From the NCBI GenBank assembly GCA_900315745.1, contig ONAG01000009.1:20088-84087 (forward strand): a DNA stretch of 64,000 bases, read 5' to 3'. The first letter of the stretch is position 1, and every line of letters starts with the position of its first letter. A program made the translations under genes and the position numbers. Below, piece by piece: positions 37,021-46,269 of the stretch. Source of the stretch: an uncultured Prevotellaceae bacterium (GTDB taxonomy: Bacteria; Bacteroidota; Bacteroidia; Bacteroidales; Bacteroidaceae). The notes under the pieces were generated by a model that was not told the origin of the DNA, ran no database searches, and worked only from the letters and a program-made list of their open reading frames with translations.

Positions 37021-38814
37021 ATGAAAATGTCTCCAAAAAACAAAGTCTCCAAGACCTTTTTCTATGCAAGTCTGTTGGCTTTCATAGCATTTGTCGCATA
37101 TATATTACATATAAATCAAGAGGTGCTCTATACGGCGCACGACCGTTCCGAGTTCATTTACGGAGAACCCTTCTTCCACACACTCATGTCGAAACCCTTT
37201 GGCGTGATGCGGTATGCGGGAGCCTGGCTCACACAGTTTTTTTATAAGCCCACCATAGGTGCCGCCATATTGGTGGCTATCTGGGTACTCATATACTATG
37301 TGGGCACCAAGGCATTCCAGTTGCGGGGTGGTGCTACTGCACTGATGCTCTTGCCTATTGCCTGTCTGCTCACCTCGATAGTCGATTTGGGCTATTGGAT
37401 TTACATATCCACCATCAGAGGTTATTGGTTCTCGCAGTCGGTAGGTTATCTCGTCATGCTGCTGCTCTTGTGGGCAGCCCGTTGCACCCCACGCAAATGG
37501 CATCTTGTATGGTATCTATTTGGTGTTTGCATCTATCCGGTGCTTGGGTGGTTTGCCTTGCTTTTCGTCATAAGTCTTGCGCTTTCCCAGAAACCGTCTT
37601 GGCGAGAGTTTTTGGGGATTGTCTTGCTTTTATTTACCGCTGGCATCTGGCACACACAGTTCTATACTAATCTGAAATCCGACGATGTCATTTTGGCAGG
37701 CTTCCCTCGCTTTGACACTCCAATGGACTCAAGCGAGCATCTCTCCATCCCATTCTGGGTACTTGGTGCTGTATCCATGCTCATTCCGCTGTGTGGCAGG
37801 TATCTTGCCCGACCAAAAGTCAAAGCATTCGTTCCAGTGTTGTGTGCCGCTGCAGGCATCATCTTCACCTTGTCGCTCATGTACTACGATAAGAACTATA
37901 TAGAGGAGATGCGCATGGTGCGTCATGCCGAAACAGACAACTGGAAGGAGGTGCTCAATATGGCTGAAAAGAACAAGAAGCCTACTGCCACGATGGTATT
38001 TCTAAAGAATATTGCACTGATGAATGAAGGTGGACTGCTCGACCGTTCGTTCAAGCTTGGCAACAATAGCACAGACATCAACAATCCCGATACGCTCCAC
38101 GTCACCCTTTTGGACATCGCATCACCTTTGGTATATTACAACTATGGCATGGAGAATGAAGCCATCCGTCTGAATTTCGAAAATGCAATACAAGCAGGTT
38201 TCTCGCCCTTCTATCTGAAGATGCTTTGCCGTTGTGCCTTAGCGGTAGGAGATGAGAAGTTAGTGGAACGCTATTCCACCATATTGCATCATCATCCGTT
38301 TTACGGCAACTGGAAGCCGGCTCCGGTCACAGAAAAGATCAAGGAACTGCAAAAATGTTATCCCGATGAAATCACCGGGGTGGAGAACAGTGAGAGTTAT
38401 ATTGTCAATGGCATCAGCCTTTGGTACGAATCCGATAGCAAAGTTGCTTCCGAACAGTCATTGCTCTATGCCATGTTACGCTGTGACTCACGTCGCTTCT
38501 GGCCATCGCTTCGCAACTATGTGAAGTTGCACCTCGACGAGGAATTTCCTTTGCACGCAATGGAGGCATATATTCTGTTTATGGACAAGGCACCTGAAGA
38601 AAAGCGCATGATGCTACCTGTCGAGCAGTCCGTTTACGAGCGCTACAAACAATTCTGGGGGGCTTTGGAAGGTCTTGCAAAGCCAGGTATGACAATTGAA
38701 CAAGTAGGTGAAGAGATGCTTGAAGAATATGGAGATACCTACTGGTGGTACAACATCTTCGGAAGGAAACCCATTAATATAACAGGAAAGATTGGAAACG
38801 ACATACATGCATAA
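37021..38814 (+). CDS. Polytopic membrane protein with soluble C-terminal half, DUF6057-like (copy A)
   Basis: A ~597-aa inner-membrane protein. The first ~300 residues hold about ten hydrophobic helices (LLAFIAFVAYILHI, AAILVAIWVLIYYV, GYLVMLLLLWAA and so on); the second half is soluble and helical, TPR-like. A conserved KPFGVMRYAGAWLTQFF early in the protein matches KLPGGIADLLGRFCTQFF in copy B. I believe this is the family named DUF6057 in Bacteroidota; the function is unknown. The ATG at 37021 is fixed by the promoter just upstream. It is the first of four genes arranged as two copies of the same pair. Confidence 0.75.
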   Translation: MKMSPKNKVSKTFFYASLLAFIAFVAYILHINQEVLYTAHDRSEFIYGEPFFHTLMSKPFGVMRYAGAWLTQFFYKPTIGAAILVAIWVLIYYVGTKAFQLRGGATALMLLPIACLLTSIVDLGYWIYISTIRGYWFSQSVGYLVMLLLLWAARCTPRKWHLVWYLFGVCIYPVLGWFALLFVISLALSQKPSWREFLGIVLLLFTAGIWHTQFYTNLKSDDVILAGFPRFDTPMDSSEHLSIPFWVLGAVSMLIPLCGRYLARPKVKAFVPVLCAAAGIIFTLSLMYYDKNYIEEMRMVRHAETDNWKEVLNMAEKNKKPTATMVFLKNIALMNEGGLLDRSFKLGNNSTDINNPDTLHVTLLDIASPLVYYNYGMENEAIRLNFENAIQAGFSPFYLKMLCRCALAVGDEKLVERYSTILHHHPFYGNWKPAPVTEKIKELQKCYPDEITGVENSESYIVNGISLWYESDSKVASEQSLLYAMLRCDSRRFWPSLRNYVKLHLDEEFPLHAMEAYILFMDKAPEEKRMMLPVEQSVYERYKQFWGALEGLAKPGMTIEQVGEEMLEEYGDTYWWYNIFGRKPINITGKIGNDIHA

Positions 38815-38821
38815 AAAAACA

Positions 38822-40336
38822 ATGAAAAGACATATCCACCCTTATTTCCAGTTTATGGCTGCAGTCTTGCTGCTCTTGTCATCGTGTGTGCATCACCCCG
38901 ATGTGCCTTCTTCATCCAAAGAAGCCAAGTGCCTGCCTGCCATCTTCCCCGATTATTGCAATGTCACAGTGCCTTGCAATATTGCGCCACTCAATTTCAT
39001 GCTTCCTGCTGACCAGTACGAAGAGTGCGTGGCACGTCTCACCACTCCTGATGGCAAGCAGCAGACATACGGCAATGGTGTGAAGGTGCAGATACCAGAG
39101 TCGGAATGGCATGCCATGCTCGAAGTCTCGAAAGGCAAGAGCATCAAGGTGGAAGTTTGGGGCTTGAAAAAAGACGAATGGCTGTCGTTCAGACCATTTG
39201 ACATACAAGTGGCAGAAGAACCTATCGACGAATATGTGTCGTATCGTCTTATAGAACCATCGTATGTCGCTTGGACCTTTATGGAGATAGCACAACGCAA
39301 TCTCACCTCGTTTGAAGAGACGCAGATTTTCAACAACGAGATCACCATGAATGACAAAAAGATAGGCCAATGCATCAACTGCCACAGTTATCAGAACTAC
39401 AAGACCGACAACATGCTCTTTCACGTGCGGCTATCCAATAGCGGAACTGTTATTGTTAACGATGGCAAGATTTCAAGAGTCAACTTGAAACGCGACTACA
39501 CCATATCGGGTGGAGTATATCCGGCATGGCATCCTACTGCCAAACTGATAGCCTTCTCGACCAACAAAACACGGCAGGCATTCCATACGTCAAATCCCAA
39601 CAAAATCGAGGTGTACGATCTTGCCAGCGACATGATTCTCTATGATGTATTGACTGATTCGGTGAGCATTGTCAGCAACGATTCCACTCTCTTGGAGGTT
39701 TATCCTACATGGTCACCCGATGGCAAATACCTATATTACTGCAAGTCTGTCCCGCTTCCTGAAGAGTTGCGTGATAAGGATATCAGGTCCACCTACTCCA
39801 AAATACAATACAACTTATATCGCCGTTCGTTCGACATAGCATCGCACAACTTCGGTGAAGAGGAGTTGGTGTATGATGCAGCATCATCCGACAAGAGTGT
39901 TACGTTGCCACGCATCAGCCCCGATGGCCGCTATTTGCTGTTTGCCCTTGGTCAATATGGCTGTTTCCACAGCAGGCACCATGATGCAGACATTGTCTGC
40001 ATCCCAATGGACAAATATACTGGCACAGCCCTCACAGGAGAGACCTCTTCAGCCATCGACCTTACCCTTCTCAACAGCAAAGACTATTCTGACAGCTATC
40101 CTTCATGGTCAAGCAACGGTCATTGGATCATGCTTGCCAGCCGTCGCGACGACGACAACTACAGCCGTGTCTATTTTGCCTATTTCAACAATGGGAAAGT
40201 GGCGAAAGCTTTCCTAATGCCCCAGGAAGACCCAGAACATCATACCTTCCTTTTGAAGAGCTACAACCGTCCGGAGTTCATGGTGGAGCCTGTCAAGATT
40301 AGCGTCGATGAGTTCAGTCGGGTGTTTGACAAATAG
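38822..40336 (+). CDS. Lipoprotein with CxxCH motif and PD40 beta-propeller (copy A)
   Basis: A 504-aa lipoprotein (signal FMAAVLLLLSSC). A conserved N-terminal domain starts LPAIFPDYCNVTVPCNIAPLNF. A single CINCHS motif (Cys184, Cys187, His188) is of the kind that attaches heme c. The rest is a TolB/PD40-type propeller: YPAWHPTAKLIAFSTN, YPTWSPDGKYLYY, LPRISPDGRYLLFALGQYG, YPSWSSNGHWIMLASRRDD. Heme attachment would need export and a cytochrome maturation system, and none is visible here. The ATG at 38822 is preferred for its signal peptide; an ATG at 38807 would overlap the previous gene by 8 nt. Function unknown. Confidence 0.8.
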   Translation: MKRHIHPYFQFMAAVLLLLSSCVHHPDVPSSSKEAKCLPAIFPDYCNVTVPCNIAPLNFMLPADQYEECVARLTTPDGKQQTYGNGVKVQIPESEWHAMLEVSKGKSIKVEVWGLKKDEWLSFRPFDIQVAEEPIDEYVSYRLIEPSYVAWTFMEIAQRNLTSFEETQIFNNEITMNDKKIGQCINCHSYQNYKTDNMLFHVRLSNSGTVIVNDGKISRVNLKRDYTISGGVYPAWHPTAKLIAFSTNKTRQAFHTSNPNKIEVYDLASDMILYDVLTDSVSIVSNDSTLLEVYPTWSPDGKYLYYCKSVPLPEELRDKDIRSTYSKIQYNLYRRSFDIASHNFGEEELVYDAASSDKSVTLPRISPDGRYLLFALGQYGCFHSRHHDADIVCIPMDKYTGTALTGETSSAIDLTLLNSKDYSDSYPSWSSNGHWIMLASRRDDDNYSRVYFAYFNNGKVAKAFLMPQEDPEHHTFLLKSYNRPEFMVEPVKISVDEFSRVFDK

Positions 40337-40341
40337 TCCAA

Positions 40342-41850
40342 ATGAAGCATTTACATCTAATATACACTCTGCTTTTTGGTGTGGCGGTTCTCCTATTTTT
40401 CGGAATCGCCTATCCACACCACCTGCATTATCAGGAGCAGTTCCAGCTTTTCCTTTTCGACAGCAGCTATGTGTGGGATATTGTCAAGTTGCCAGGTGGC
40501 ATTGCCGACCTATTGGGACGCTTCTGCACACAGTTTTTCCTTTTTGCATGGGTGGGAGCACTTATCATTGCTGTTCTGCTATCCTTGGTGCAACTCCTGA
40601 CCCTGCGTTTGGCAAAATGGGGTTGGCTCTATGGTCTTAGCTTTGTGCCTTCGTTCCTGCTCTGGCTCTTCCTGCTCGACGAGAATGCACTGCTTGGTGG
40701 AGTATGGGCTGTCTTGCTCACGCTTCTCGCCTCTTGGCTTTTTGATAAGCTCAATCTGACAAACAGTTGGACAAGGCTCATTCTGCTCATTGCCTCCATT
40801 CCCCTACTCTATTGGATGGTGGGACCGGTGTGCCTCCTATTCTTTTTACTACAGGCTCCGATTAAAGGGAATGACAATGCAAAACTTAAACATCCTGCAT
40901 GGTATTGTGTAGTGTTCGTGCTTTGGGCCGTCGTGCCCTTCATCCTGTCCTATTGCATTCCAGTGCCAAGCAGCAAACTATGGTTTGGCATACATTACCA
41001 TCGCTACCCGGCAGAAAATCCTGTTCTGCTTAGGGCTGCCACCATGTCTGTCTTCGTCCTTGCATTCTTTGCACGTACTTGGGTCAAAACCTCGAGCCGA
41101 AATGTTGTAACTCTACTTTCCTTTGTGCTGGTGTCCATCGGCATGGGTGTTCTCGTCTGGGAAAACAGCAATTTCAAGGCAGAAAAGGTGATGAAATACG
41201 ATTTCATGGCACGTTTCCAACAATGGAACCGCATACTTGAAACCATCAATGTCGAAAGACCAAACAACCAAATCAGTGTGACGGTACAGAATCTTGCCTT
41301 GGGAATGAATGGCTTGCTCACGAAGCACTTGGCAGACTATAACCAGAACGGAATCTTAGGTCTCTTGCCCGATATCGGGACAGACGCGACCAGTCCTTTG
41401 CCTACAGCAGAGGCATTCTATCAGTTGGGTATGATTACCGTCGCCCAGCGTACTGTCTTCGAGGCACAGGAAGCGATTCTTGACTTCCAGAAAAGTGGCA
41501 GATGTTACAAGCGACTGGCACAAACCAACCTGATTCTCGGCAACTACGAAGTGGCACGCAAATATCTCACTGCCCTGCAAAAAACCCTCTTCTATCGTGA
41601 ATGGGCAAATGAAACCTTTCCATTGTTGGGGAATGAAAAGGCGATAGCCGAGCATCCCGAATACGGACGCTTGCGTAAAATGGCATACAAGGAAAACTTT
41701 TTCTTCGGCGACCATGTGACCTCTGACATGCTCAAGAGCCTCTTCCAAAGCAACACCGACAATCGCCTTGCCTTTGAATATCTGAAGGCATACTACATGC
41801 TTACAGGCGATCGTGAAAACTATTCCAAATTACTACTTGAGTACCAATAA
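40342..41850 (+). CDS. Polytopic membrane protein with soluble C-terminal half, DUF6057-like (copy B)
   Basis: A 502-aa inner-membrane protein, a diverged and shorter paralogue of the product encoded at 37021. The N-terminal ~280 residues hold around nine or ten hydrophobic segments (LLFGVAVLLFFGIAY, FFLFAWVGALIIAVLLSLV, LILLIASIPLLYWMVGPVCLLFFLL), and the C-terminal ~220 are helical, with FYQLGMITVAQRTVFEAQEA and LILGNYEVARKYLTALQK resembling TPR units. It starts 5 nt after the preceding stop and ends 3 nt before the next gene, so the four genes are tightly coupled. Confidence 0.75.
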   Translation: MKHLHLIYTLLFGVAVLLFFGIAYPHHLHYQEQFQLFLFDSSYVWDIVKLPGGIADLLGRFCTQFFLFAWVGALIIAVLLSLVQLLTLRLAKWGWLYGLSFVPSFLLWLFLLDENALLGGVWAVLLTLLASWLFDKLNLTNSWTRLILLIASIPLLYWMVGPVCLLFFLLQAPIKGNDNAKLKHPAWYCVVFVLWAVVPFILSYCIPVPSSKLWFGIHYHRYPAENPVLLRAATMSVFVLAFFARTWVKTSSRNVVTLLSFVLVSIGMGVLVWENSNFKAEKVMKYDFMARFQQWNRILETINVERPNNQISVTVQNLALGMNGLLTKHLADYNQNGILGLLPDIGTDATSPLPTAEAFYQLGMITVAQRTVFEAQEAILDFQKSGRCYKRLAQTNLILGNYEVARKYLTALQKTLFYREWANETFPLLGNEKAIAEHPEYGRLRKMAYKENFFFGDHVTSDMLKSLFQSNTDNRLAFEYLKAYYMLTGDRENYSKLLLEYQ

Positions 41851-41853
41851 GCG

Positions 41854-43341
41854 ATGAAAAAGTTTCTTTATATACATATTATAATCGGATTGTTGATGGT
41901 AATGGGGATGACAGGTTGCACCTCCGAAACGGTCAGCAACGCAAAGCAGGAGAAAGTACTGCCTCAAATCTACCCCGACTACATCGGTGTCACCATACCC
42001 GTGAATATCGCTCCCCTCTGCTTCAGCATGGCAGATGAGAAAGCATTGCTTATCGATGCCGTCATAACAGACCATCATGGAAACAGCCTCCATAGCCAAG
42101 GTGAAGAATCTGTAGATTTCGACATAGACGACTGGCACGAGCTGCTCGGTCAGAACAGTGGAGACTCACTCAGCGTCACCGTTTCCGCCAAGTTTGACGA
42201 CGGTTGGCACACCTATCGTCCGTTCTCCATCTACGTCAGTCCTGACAGCATCGACTATGGCATCTGTTACCGTCTTATCGCCCCAGGCCATGAGGTATGG
42301 AGCAAAATGGGAATCTACGAACGTGACCTCTCGTCGTTTGACGAGCGTGCGTTGATTGAGAACACACAGTTTGAGGGATGCGTCAACTGCCATAGTTTCA
42401 ACCGCGGCAACTCTGCCGACATGAGCCTTCATATCCGTGGCAAGCATGGCGCCACACTGCTGCGCAAGGATGGTGGTCCTATAACCGCTTACAACACCAA
42501 GACCGACCAAACACTCGGCCTATGCGTCTATCCTTACTGGCATCCGTCTGGCCGCTATATCGCTTATTCCACCAACACCACCAAGCAGACGTTCCATAGC
42601 GCACACCCCAACCTTATTGAAGTCTTCGACGAAGCCTCCGACCTTCAGGTCTATGACATCGACAAAAACGAATTGCTGCTGTCGCCACTTCTCAAGCAAG
42701 ACTCTGTCTATGAGACCTATCCCGTCTTTTCTGCCGATGGCCGTTCTCTCTATTTCTGTGCCGCCCGTGCACTCCCAGAGGACAACCATCAACTCGACTC
42801 CATCCGCTATAATCTCTGCCGCATCGATTTCGATCCTGCAACGGGAAGCTTCGGAAACAACATAGACATTATTATCGATGCCGAGGCTCAGCACAAGTCT
42901 GTATCCTTCCCTCGTCCCTCCTACGACGGGCGTTTCCTTTGCTACACACTCTCCGACTACGGACAGTTCAGCATCTGGCACCATGAGGCAGACCTCTACC
43001 TGCTGGACCTCTCCACTGGAGAGAGCCGCCCCATGGCAAAGGCTAATTCTGAAGATACGGAATCGTTCCACAACTGGAGTTCAAACTCACGCTGGATGGT
43101 GCTAAGTTCACGCCGCGACGACGGTCTCTTCACACGGCCATATTTTTGTCACGTCGATGCAAAGGGAAATGTCAGCAAGGCATTCATGCTGCCGCAGAGA
43201 AATCCACGCCGTTTCTATCGTGAACGATTCCTTTCGTTCAACGTGCCCGATTTTGTCATTGGCCCAACCAATTTTGACAGTCATAAAGCCAGTGGCATCA
43301 TCAACGATGAATACCGCAAAAACTTTGGCGTGCGCAAGTAA
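41854..43341 (+). CDS. Lipoprotein with CxxCH motif and PD40 beta-propeller (copy B)
   Basis: A 495-aa lipoprotein (signal IIIGLLMVMGMTGC), clearly paralogous to the product encoded at 38822. Shared blocks are LPQIYPDYIGVTIPVNIAPL, the CVNCHS heme-type motif (Cys176, Cys179, His180), YPYWHPSGRYIAYSTN with KQTFHSAHPNLIEVFD, and SFPRPSYDGRFLCYTL, ending LSSRRDD. Strict retention of CxxCH across two otherwise diverged copies suggests the motif matters. The PD40 repeats would form a propeller outside the cytoplasm. Last gene of the four-gene operon, followed by a strong terminator. Confidence 0.8.
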   Translation: MKKFLYIHIIIGLLMVMGMTGCTSETVSNAKQEKVLPQIYPDYIGVTIPVNIAPLCFSMADEKALLIDAVITDHHGNSLHSQGEESVDFDIDDWHELLGQNSGDSLSVTVSAKFDDGWHTYRPFSIYVSPDSIDYGICYRLIAPGHEVWSKMGIYERDLSSFDERALIENTQFEGCVNCHSFNRGNSADMSLHIRGKHGATLLRKDGGPITAYNTKTDQTLGLCVYPYWHPSGRYIAYSTNTTKQTFHSAHPNLIEVFDEASDLQVYDIDKNELLLSPLLKQDSVYETYPVFSADGRSLYFCAARALPEDNHQLDSIRYNLCRIDFDPATGSFGNNIDIIIDAEAQHKSVSFPRPSYDGRFLCYTLSDYGQFSIWHHEADLYLLDLSTGESRPMAKANSEDTESFHNWSSNSRWMVLSSRRDDGLFTRPYFCHVDAKGNVSKAFMLPQRNPRRFYRERFLSFNVPDFVIGPTNFDSHKASGIINDEYRKNFGVRK

Positions 43342-43343
43342 CG

Positions 43344-43375
43344 AAAGTGCCACACCATGAGGCGTGGCACTTTTA
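43344..43375. terminator. Bidirectional terminator
   Basis: A 10-bp stem AAAGTGCCAC/GTGGCACTTT (43344-43353 with 43364-43373) with a 10-nt loop lies between the convergent PD40 lipoprotein and YigZ genes. Confidence 0.88.
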
Positions 43376-43385
43376 TTATTTTCCT

Positions 43386-43979
43386 TTATTGTCCGAAGGA
43401 GAGTTTTTGCAGCCTTTGCCGCAACTGTTCTGCCATTGACTTTCTGATTGCCAATTTTATAGAACAAGTATTGTCAAATTCTTGTGAGACGATACGTGGC
43501 GACAGTTCCTTTATCACCCTCATGACATCATTCATCATGATGTAAGGGAAGTCGAATGAGACTATTTCCTCCACTTGCCGAGCCACCACCTGACAATGGT
43601 CAAGAGCATCCGATGCAGCAGAGCGATATGCCACAATCAGCCCTCCCGTGCCAAGGTTCACCCCACCGTAGTACCTCACCACAATAATTAATATATCGGT
43701 GAGTTCACGGCTGTTTATCTGTCCCAAGATAGGTTTCCCAGCAGTGCTTCCAGGTTCCCCGTCATCATTGGCGCGGAAGTCTTTTCTCTCAGCCCCCAAC
43801 ATATAGGCATAGCACACATGGCGGGCATCAAAATACTTTGTGCGGTATGATGCAATGATAGATTTCACATCATCGATGCTCTCCACATGATGTGCAAAGG
43901 CAAGGAACTTGCTCCTCTTTTCAGAGTAGAACCCCTCCCCCACTTTGTCGGTGATGGTGAGATACTCGTCTTCCGTCAT
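43386..43979 (-). CDS. YigZ/IMPACT family protein (UPF0029)
   Basis: A 197-aa cytoplasmic protein. The first two thirds are the UPF0029 fold: KRSKFLAFAHHV, DARHVCYAYMLG, NDDGEPGSTAGKPIL and IVVRYYGGVNLGTGGL, all diagnostic. A short C-terminal ferredoxin-like domain follows. Eukaryotic IMPACT regulates Gcn2; the bacterial role is uncertain, perhaps RNA or translation related. The ATG overlaps the TGA of the DUF1015 gene by four bases, so the two are co-translated. Length is normal. Confidence 0.92.
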   Translation of the reverse strand: MTEDEYLTITDKVGEGFYSEKRSKFLAFAHHVESIDDVKSIIASYRTKYFDARHVCYAYMLGAERKDFRANDDGEPGSTAGKPILGQINSRELTDILIIVVRYYGGVNLGTGGLIVAYRSAASDALDHCQVVARQVEEIVSFDFPYIMMNDVMRVIKELSPRIVSQEFDNTCSIKLAIRKSMAEQLRQRLQKLSFGQ

Positions 43980-45223
43980 GAGAGTTTGTGAATGACAAGC
44001 CCGGAGCGCAGTTTTGGTTCAAACCACGTAGCCTTTGGCGGCATGATGTTTCCGCTATCGGCAATGTCCATTATCTGTTTCATGGTGACAGGATAAAGAG
44101 CCAATGCAAGTCGCATCTCCCCACTATCTACACGCCTCTTCAACTCACCTAATCCACGAAGTCCACCCACGAAATCTATGCGCTTTGACGAGCGAAGGTC
44201 TTGTATGCCCAATATTTCATCGAGAATGAGGCGTGAGGAGATGTCCACGTCGAGCACGCCGATGGGGTCTTTGGGATCGTAAGAACCATGCAAAGCCGTG
44301 AGTTTATACCAATGTTCGTCGATATAAAGAGAGAATTCATGCAGCCTCTGAGGCTTGTAAATGTCCGTCCCCATGTCTTCGATGGCAAAATGAGCTTTCA
44401 GTTTCTCAAAGAACTGTTCTGTGGTGAGTCCATTCAGGTCGGTTATCACTCTGTTGTAGTCGAGTATGGTCAGTTGTGATGCTTGGAAGCAAACAGCCAT
44501 GAAGTAATTATACTCCTCATCACCTCTATGGTTGGGATTCTCTCGTTGCTTTTCCGCCCCCACCAATGCTGCAGCGGCAGAGCGGTGATGCCCATCAGCT
44601 ATATAAAGGTATGGAATGTTGGAGAACTCCCTTGTGATCACCTCGATGTCATCAGCATCTGAAATCACCCAGAATCGATGTCTGAAGCCATCAATGGGAG
44701 CAATGAAATCATATTCCGGCTCCTGGTCGGCATATCTGCTAATCACCCTGTCGAGAATGTCATTGTCTGGATATGCGAAGAAGACAGGCTCAATGTTTGC
44801 ATTGTTCACCCTGACGTGCTTCATCCTATCCTCCTCCTTGTCGCGCCTGGTAAGTTCATGCTTCTTGATACGCCCATGCATGTAGTCGTCGGTATGCGCA
44901 GCCACCACCAGTCCATATTGTGTCTTATCGTTCATGGTCTGTGCATAGATATAATAGTGCTCTTCGCTGTCCTGCACCAGCCATCCCTTGTCTTGGAATT
45001 TCTTGAAGTTTTCGGCAGCGCGCTCATACACCTTTGGGTCGTATTCGCTTGTGCCAGGCTCAAAGTCAATTTCAGGCTTGATGATATGATATAGACTCAT
45101 TTCATTGTCTCCAGCCTCTTGTCTTGCCTCTTCTGAATTGAGCACGTCGTAAGGTCTTGACTCCACTTTTTCCACCAGTTCACGAGGTGGTCTCAAGCCT
45201 TTGAAAGGTTTAACTATAGCCAT
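43976..45223 (-). CDS. DUF1015 family protein
   Basis: A 415-aa cytoplasmic protein with the characteristic start VKPFKGLRPPRELVEKV and RPYDVLNSEEAR, and YIADGHHRSAAAAL near residue 215. DUF1015 has no established biochemical role. It is frequently found next to serine-synthesis genes in Bacteroidota, as here downstream of serC-serA. That context hints at a link to serine or its precursors, but a weak hairpin separates it from serA. It overlaps yigZ by four bases. Confidence 0.9.
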   Translation of the reverse strand: MAIVKPFKGLRPPRELVEKVESRPYDVLNSEEARQEAGDNEMSLYHIIKPEIDFEPGTSEYDPKVYERAAENFKKFQDKGWLVQDSEEHYYIYAQTMNDKTQYGLVVAAHTDDYMHGRIKKHELTRRDKEEDRMKHVRVNNANIEPVFFAYPDNDILDRVISRYADQEPEYDFIAPIDGFRHRFWVISDADDIEVITREFSNIPYLYIADGHHRSAAAALVGAEKQRENPNHRGDEEYNYFMAVCFQASQLTILDYNRVITDLNGLTTEQFFEKLKAHFAIEDMGTDIYKPQRLHEFSLYIDEHWYKLTALHGSYDPKDPIGVLDVDISSRLILDEILGIQDLRSSKRIDFVGGLRGLGELKRRVDSGEMRLALALYPVTMKQIMDIADSGNIMPPKATWFEPKLRSGLVIHKLS

Positions 45224-45282
45224 ATGGGTAAAGGATTTAAGGTTTATCTATAAAATTCCTTGTATGTCATTTGAAAAAGAAG

Positions 45283-45316
45283 CCGGTGATGCCTTGGCAA
45301 CACCAGACACCACCGG
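45283..45316 (-). terminator. Possible weak terminator or attenuator after serA
   Basis: An outer stem CCGGTG/CACCGG (45283-45288 with 45311-45316) encloses a further imperfect pairing. On the minus strand it is followed by TTCTTTTTC. It lies between serA and the DUF1015 gene and may only partly stop transcription. Confidence 0.4.
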
Positions 45317-45326
45317 TAAAAAAGTA

Positions 45327-46244
45327 TTATTTGTTAACCTGGAATTTAGTGCATCCGTCGGCAAAGAAAGCATTTATTTGCCTTGCAGCAGCAATTCCGG
45401 CATTGATGTTTGCCTCAGCAGTTTGTGCTCCCATCTTCTTGGGTGTGCTGAAATAGCGTCCTTCGAAAGCTGCGAACTCTGCATCTGCATCAGGTTTGAT
45501 GTCAGTGACGAACTTGAGGTCAGTGCGTTCTGCCATGAGTTTGATAAGTGATGGCTCGTCAATCACCTCCTTACGGGCAGTATTGACAAGGATGCCACCT
45601 TTCTTCATCTGCCCCACGACTTCAGCATTGATGCTTTGTTTTGTCTCAGGAGTAGCAGGAATATGCAAGCTCACCACGTCACAGGTCTGGAAGAGTTCGT
45701 CTTGGTTCTTTGCAGCATGCACCCCTGCCTGCTCAATTACTTCTGCCGGACAATAAGCATCATAAGCATAGATGTCCATGCCGAAGCCCTTTGCGATGCG
45801 TGCCACATTGCGGCCCACATTTCCGAAAGCGAGAATTCCAAGTTTCTTGCCCATCAGTTCTGAGCCAGCCTTTCCGTTATAGAAGCTGCGTACAGCATAC
45901 ACCAGCAATCCGAACACCAATTCAGCGACAGCATTGGCATTCTGTCCTGGTGTGTTCTCTGCCACCACTTTGTGAGCGGTAGCAGCGGCGAGGTCGATGT
46001 TGTCGTAACCAGCACCGGCGCGAACCACAATCTTGAGGTTTTTAGCTGCGTCGAGCACCTCAGCATCCACCTTGTCGGAACGAATGATCATGGCGTCAGC
46101 ATCTTTCACTGCCTCAAGCAATTGTGCCTTGTCTGTGTATTTTTCGAGCAGAACCAGTTCGTGTCCTGCACCTTCCACTTCTTTTCTTATTCCGTCGATT
46201 GCAACAGGTGCAAACGGCTTTTCAGTTGCCACCAATACTTTCAT
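45327..46244 (-). CDS. serA: D-3-phosphoglycerate dehydrogenase, short form
   Basis: A 305-aa NAD-dependent dehydrogenase for the first step of serine synthesis, oxidising 3-phosphoglycerate to phosphohydroxypyruvate. The substrate domain has VVRAGAGYDNIDL; the nucleotide domain has LGILAFGNVGRNVARIAKGF, then the catalytic Arg in NTARKEVID. At the position of the usual catalytic His (TPHxG) the sequence reads STPKKMGAQTAEAN, with Lys269/Lys270, as in other Bacteroidales enzymes. No ACT regulatory domain is present. The ATG at 46244 begins the conserved MKVLVATEKPFAP; the longer frame overlaps serC and is unlikely. It lies 25 nt after serC. Confidence 0.92.
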   Translation of the reverse strand: MKVLVATEKPFAPVAIDGIRKEVEGAGHELVLLEKYTDKAQLLEAVKDADAMIIRSDKVDAEVLDAAKNLKIVVRAGAGYDNIDLAAATAHKVVAENTPGQNANAVAELVFGLLVYAVRSFYNGKAGSELMGKKLGILAFGNVGRNVARIAKGFGMDIYAYDAYCPAEVIEQAGVHAAKNQDELFQTCDVVSLHIPATPETKQSINAEVVGQMKKGGILVNTARKEVIDEPSLIKLMAERTDLKFVTDIKPDADAEFAAFEGRYFSTPKKMGAQTAEANINAGIAAARQINAFFADGCTKFQVNK

Positions 46245-46269
46245 AAGTAAAAAGTTTAATGATTCACAC

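Noticed and set aside
45224-45326. Riboswitch before the DUF1015 gene
   Set aside because: The hairpin has no conserved riboswitch core that I recognise; a weak terminator is simpler.
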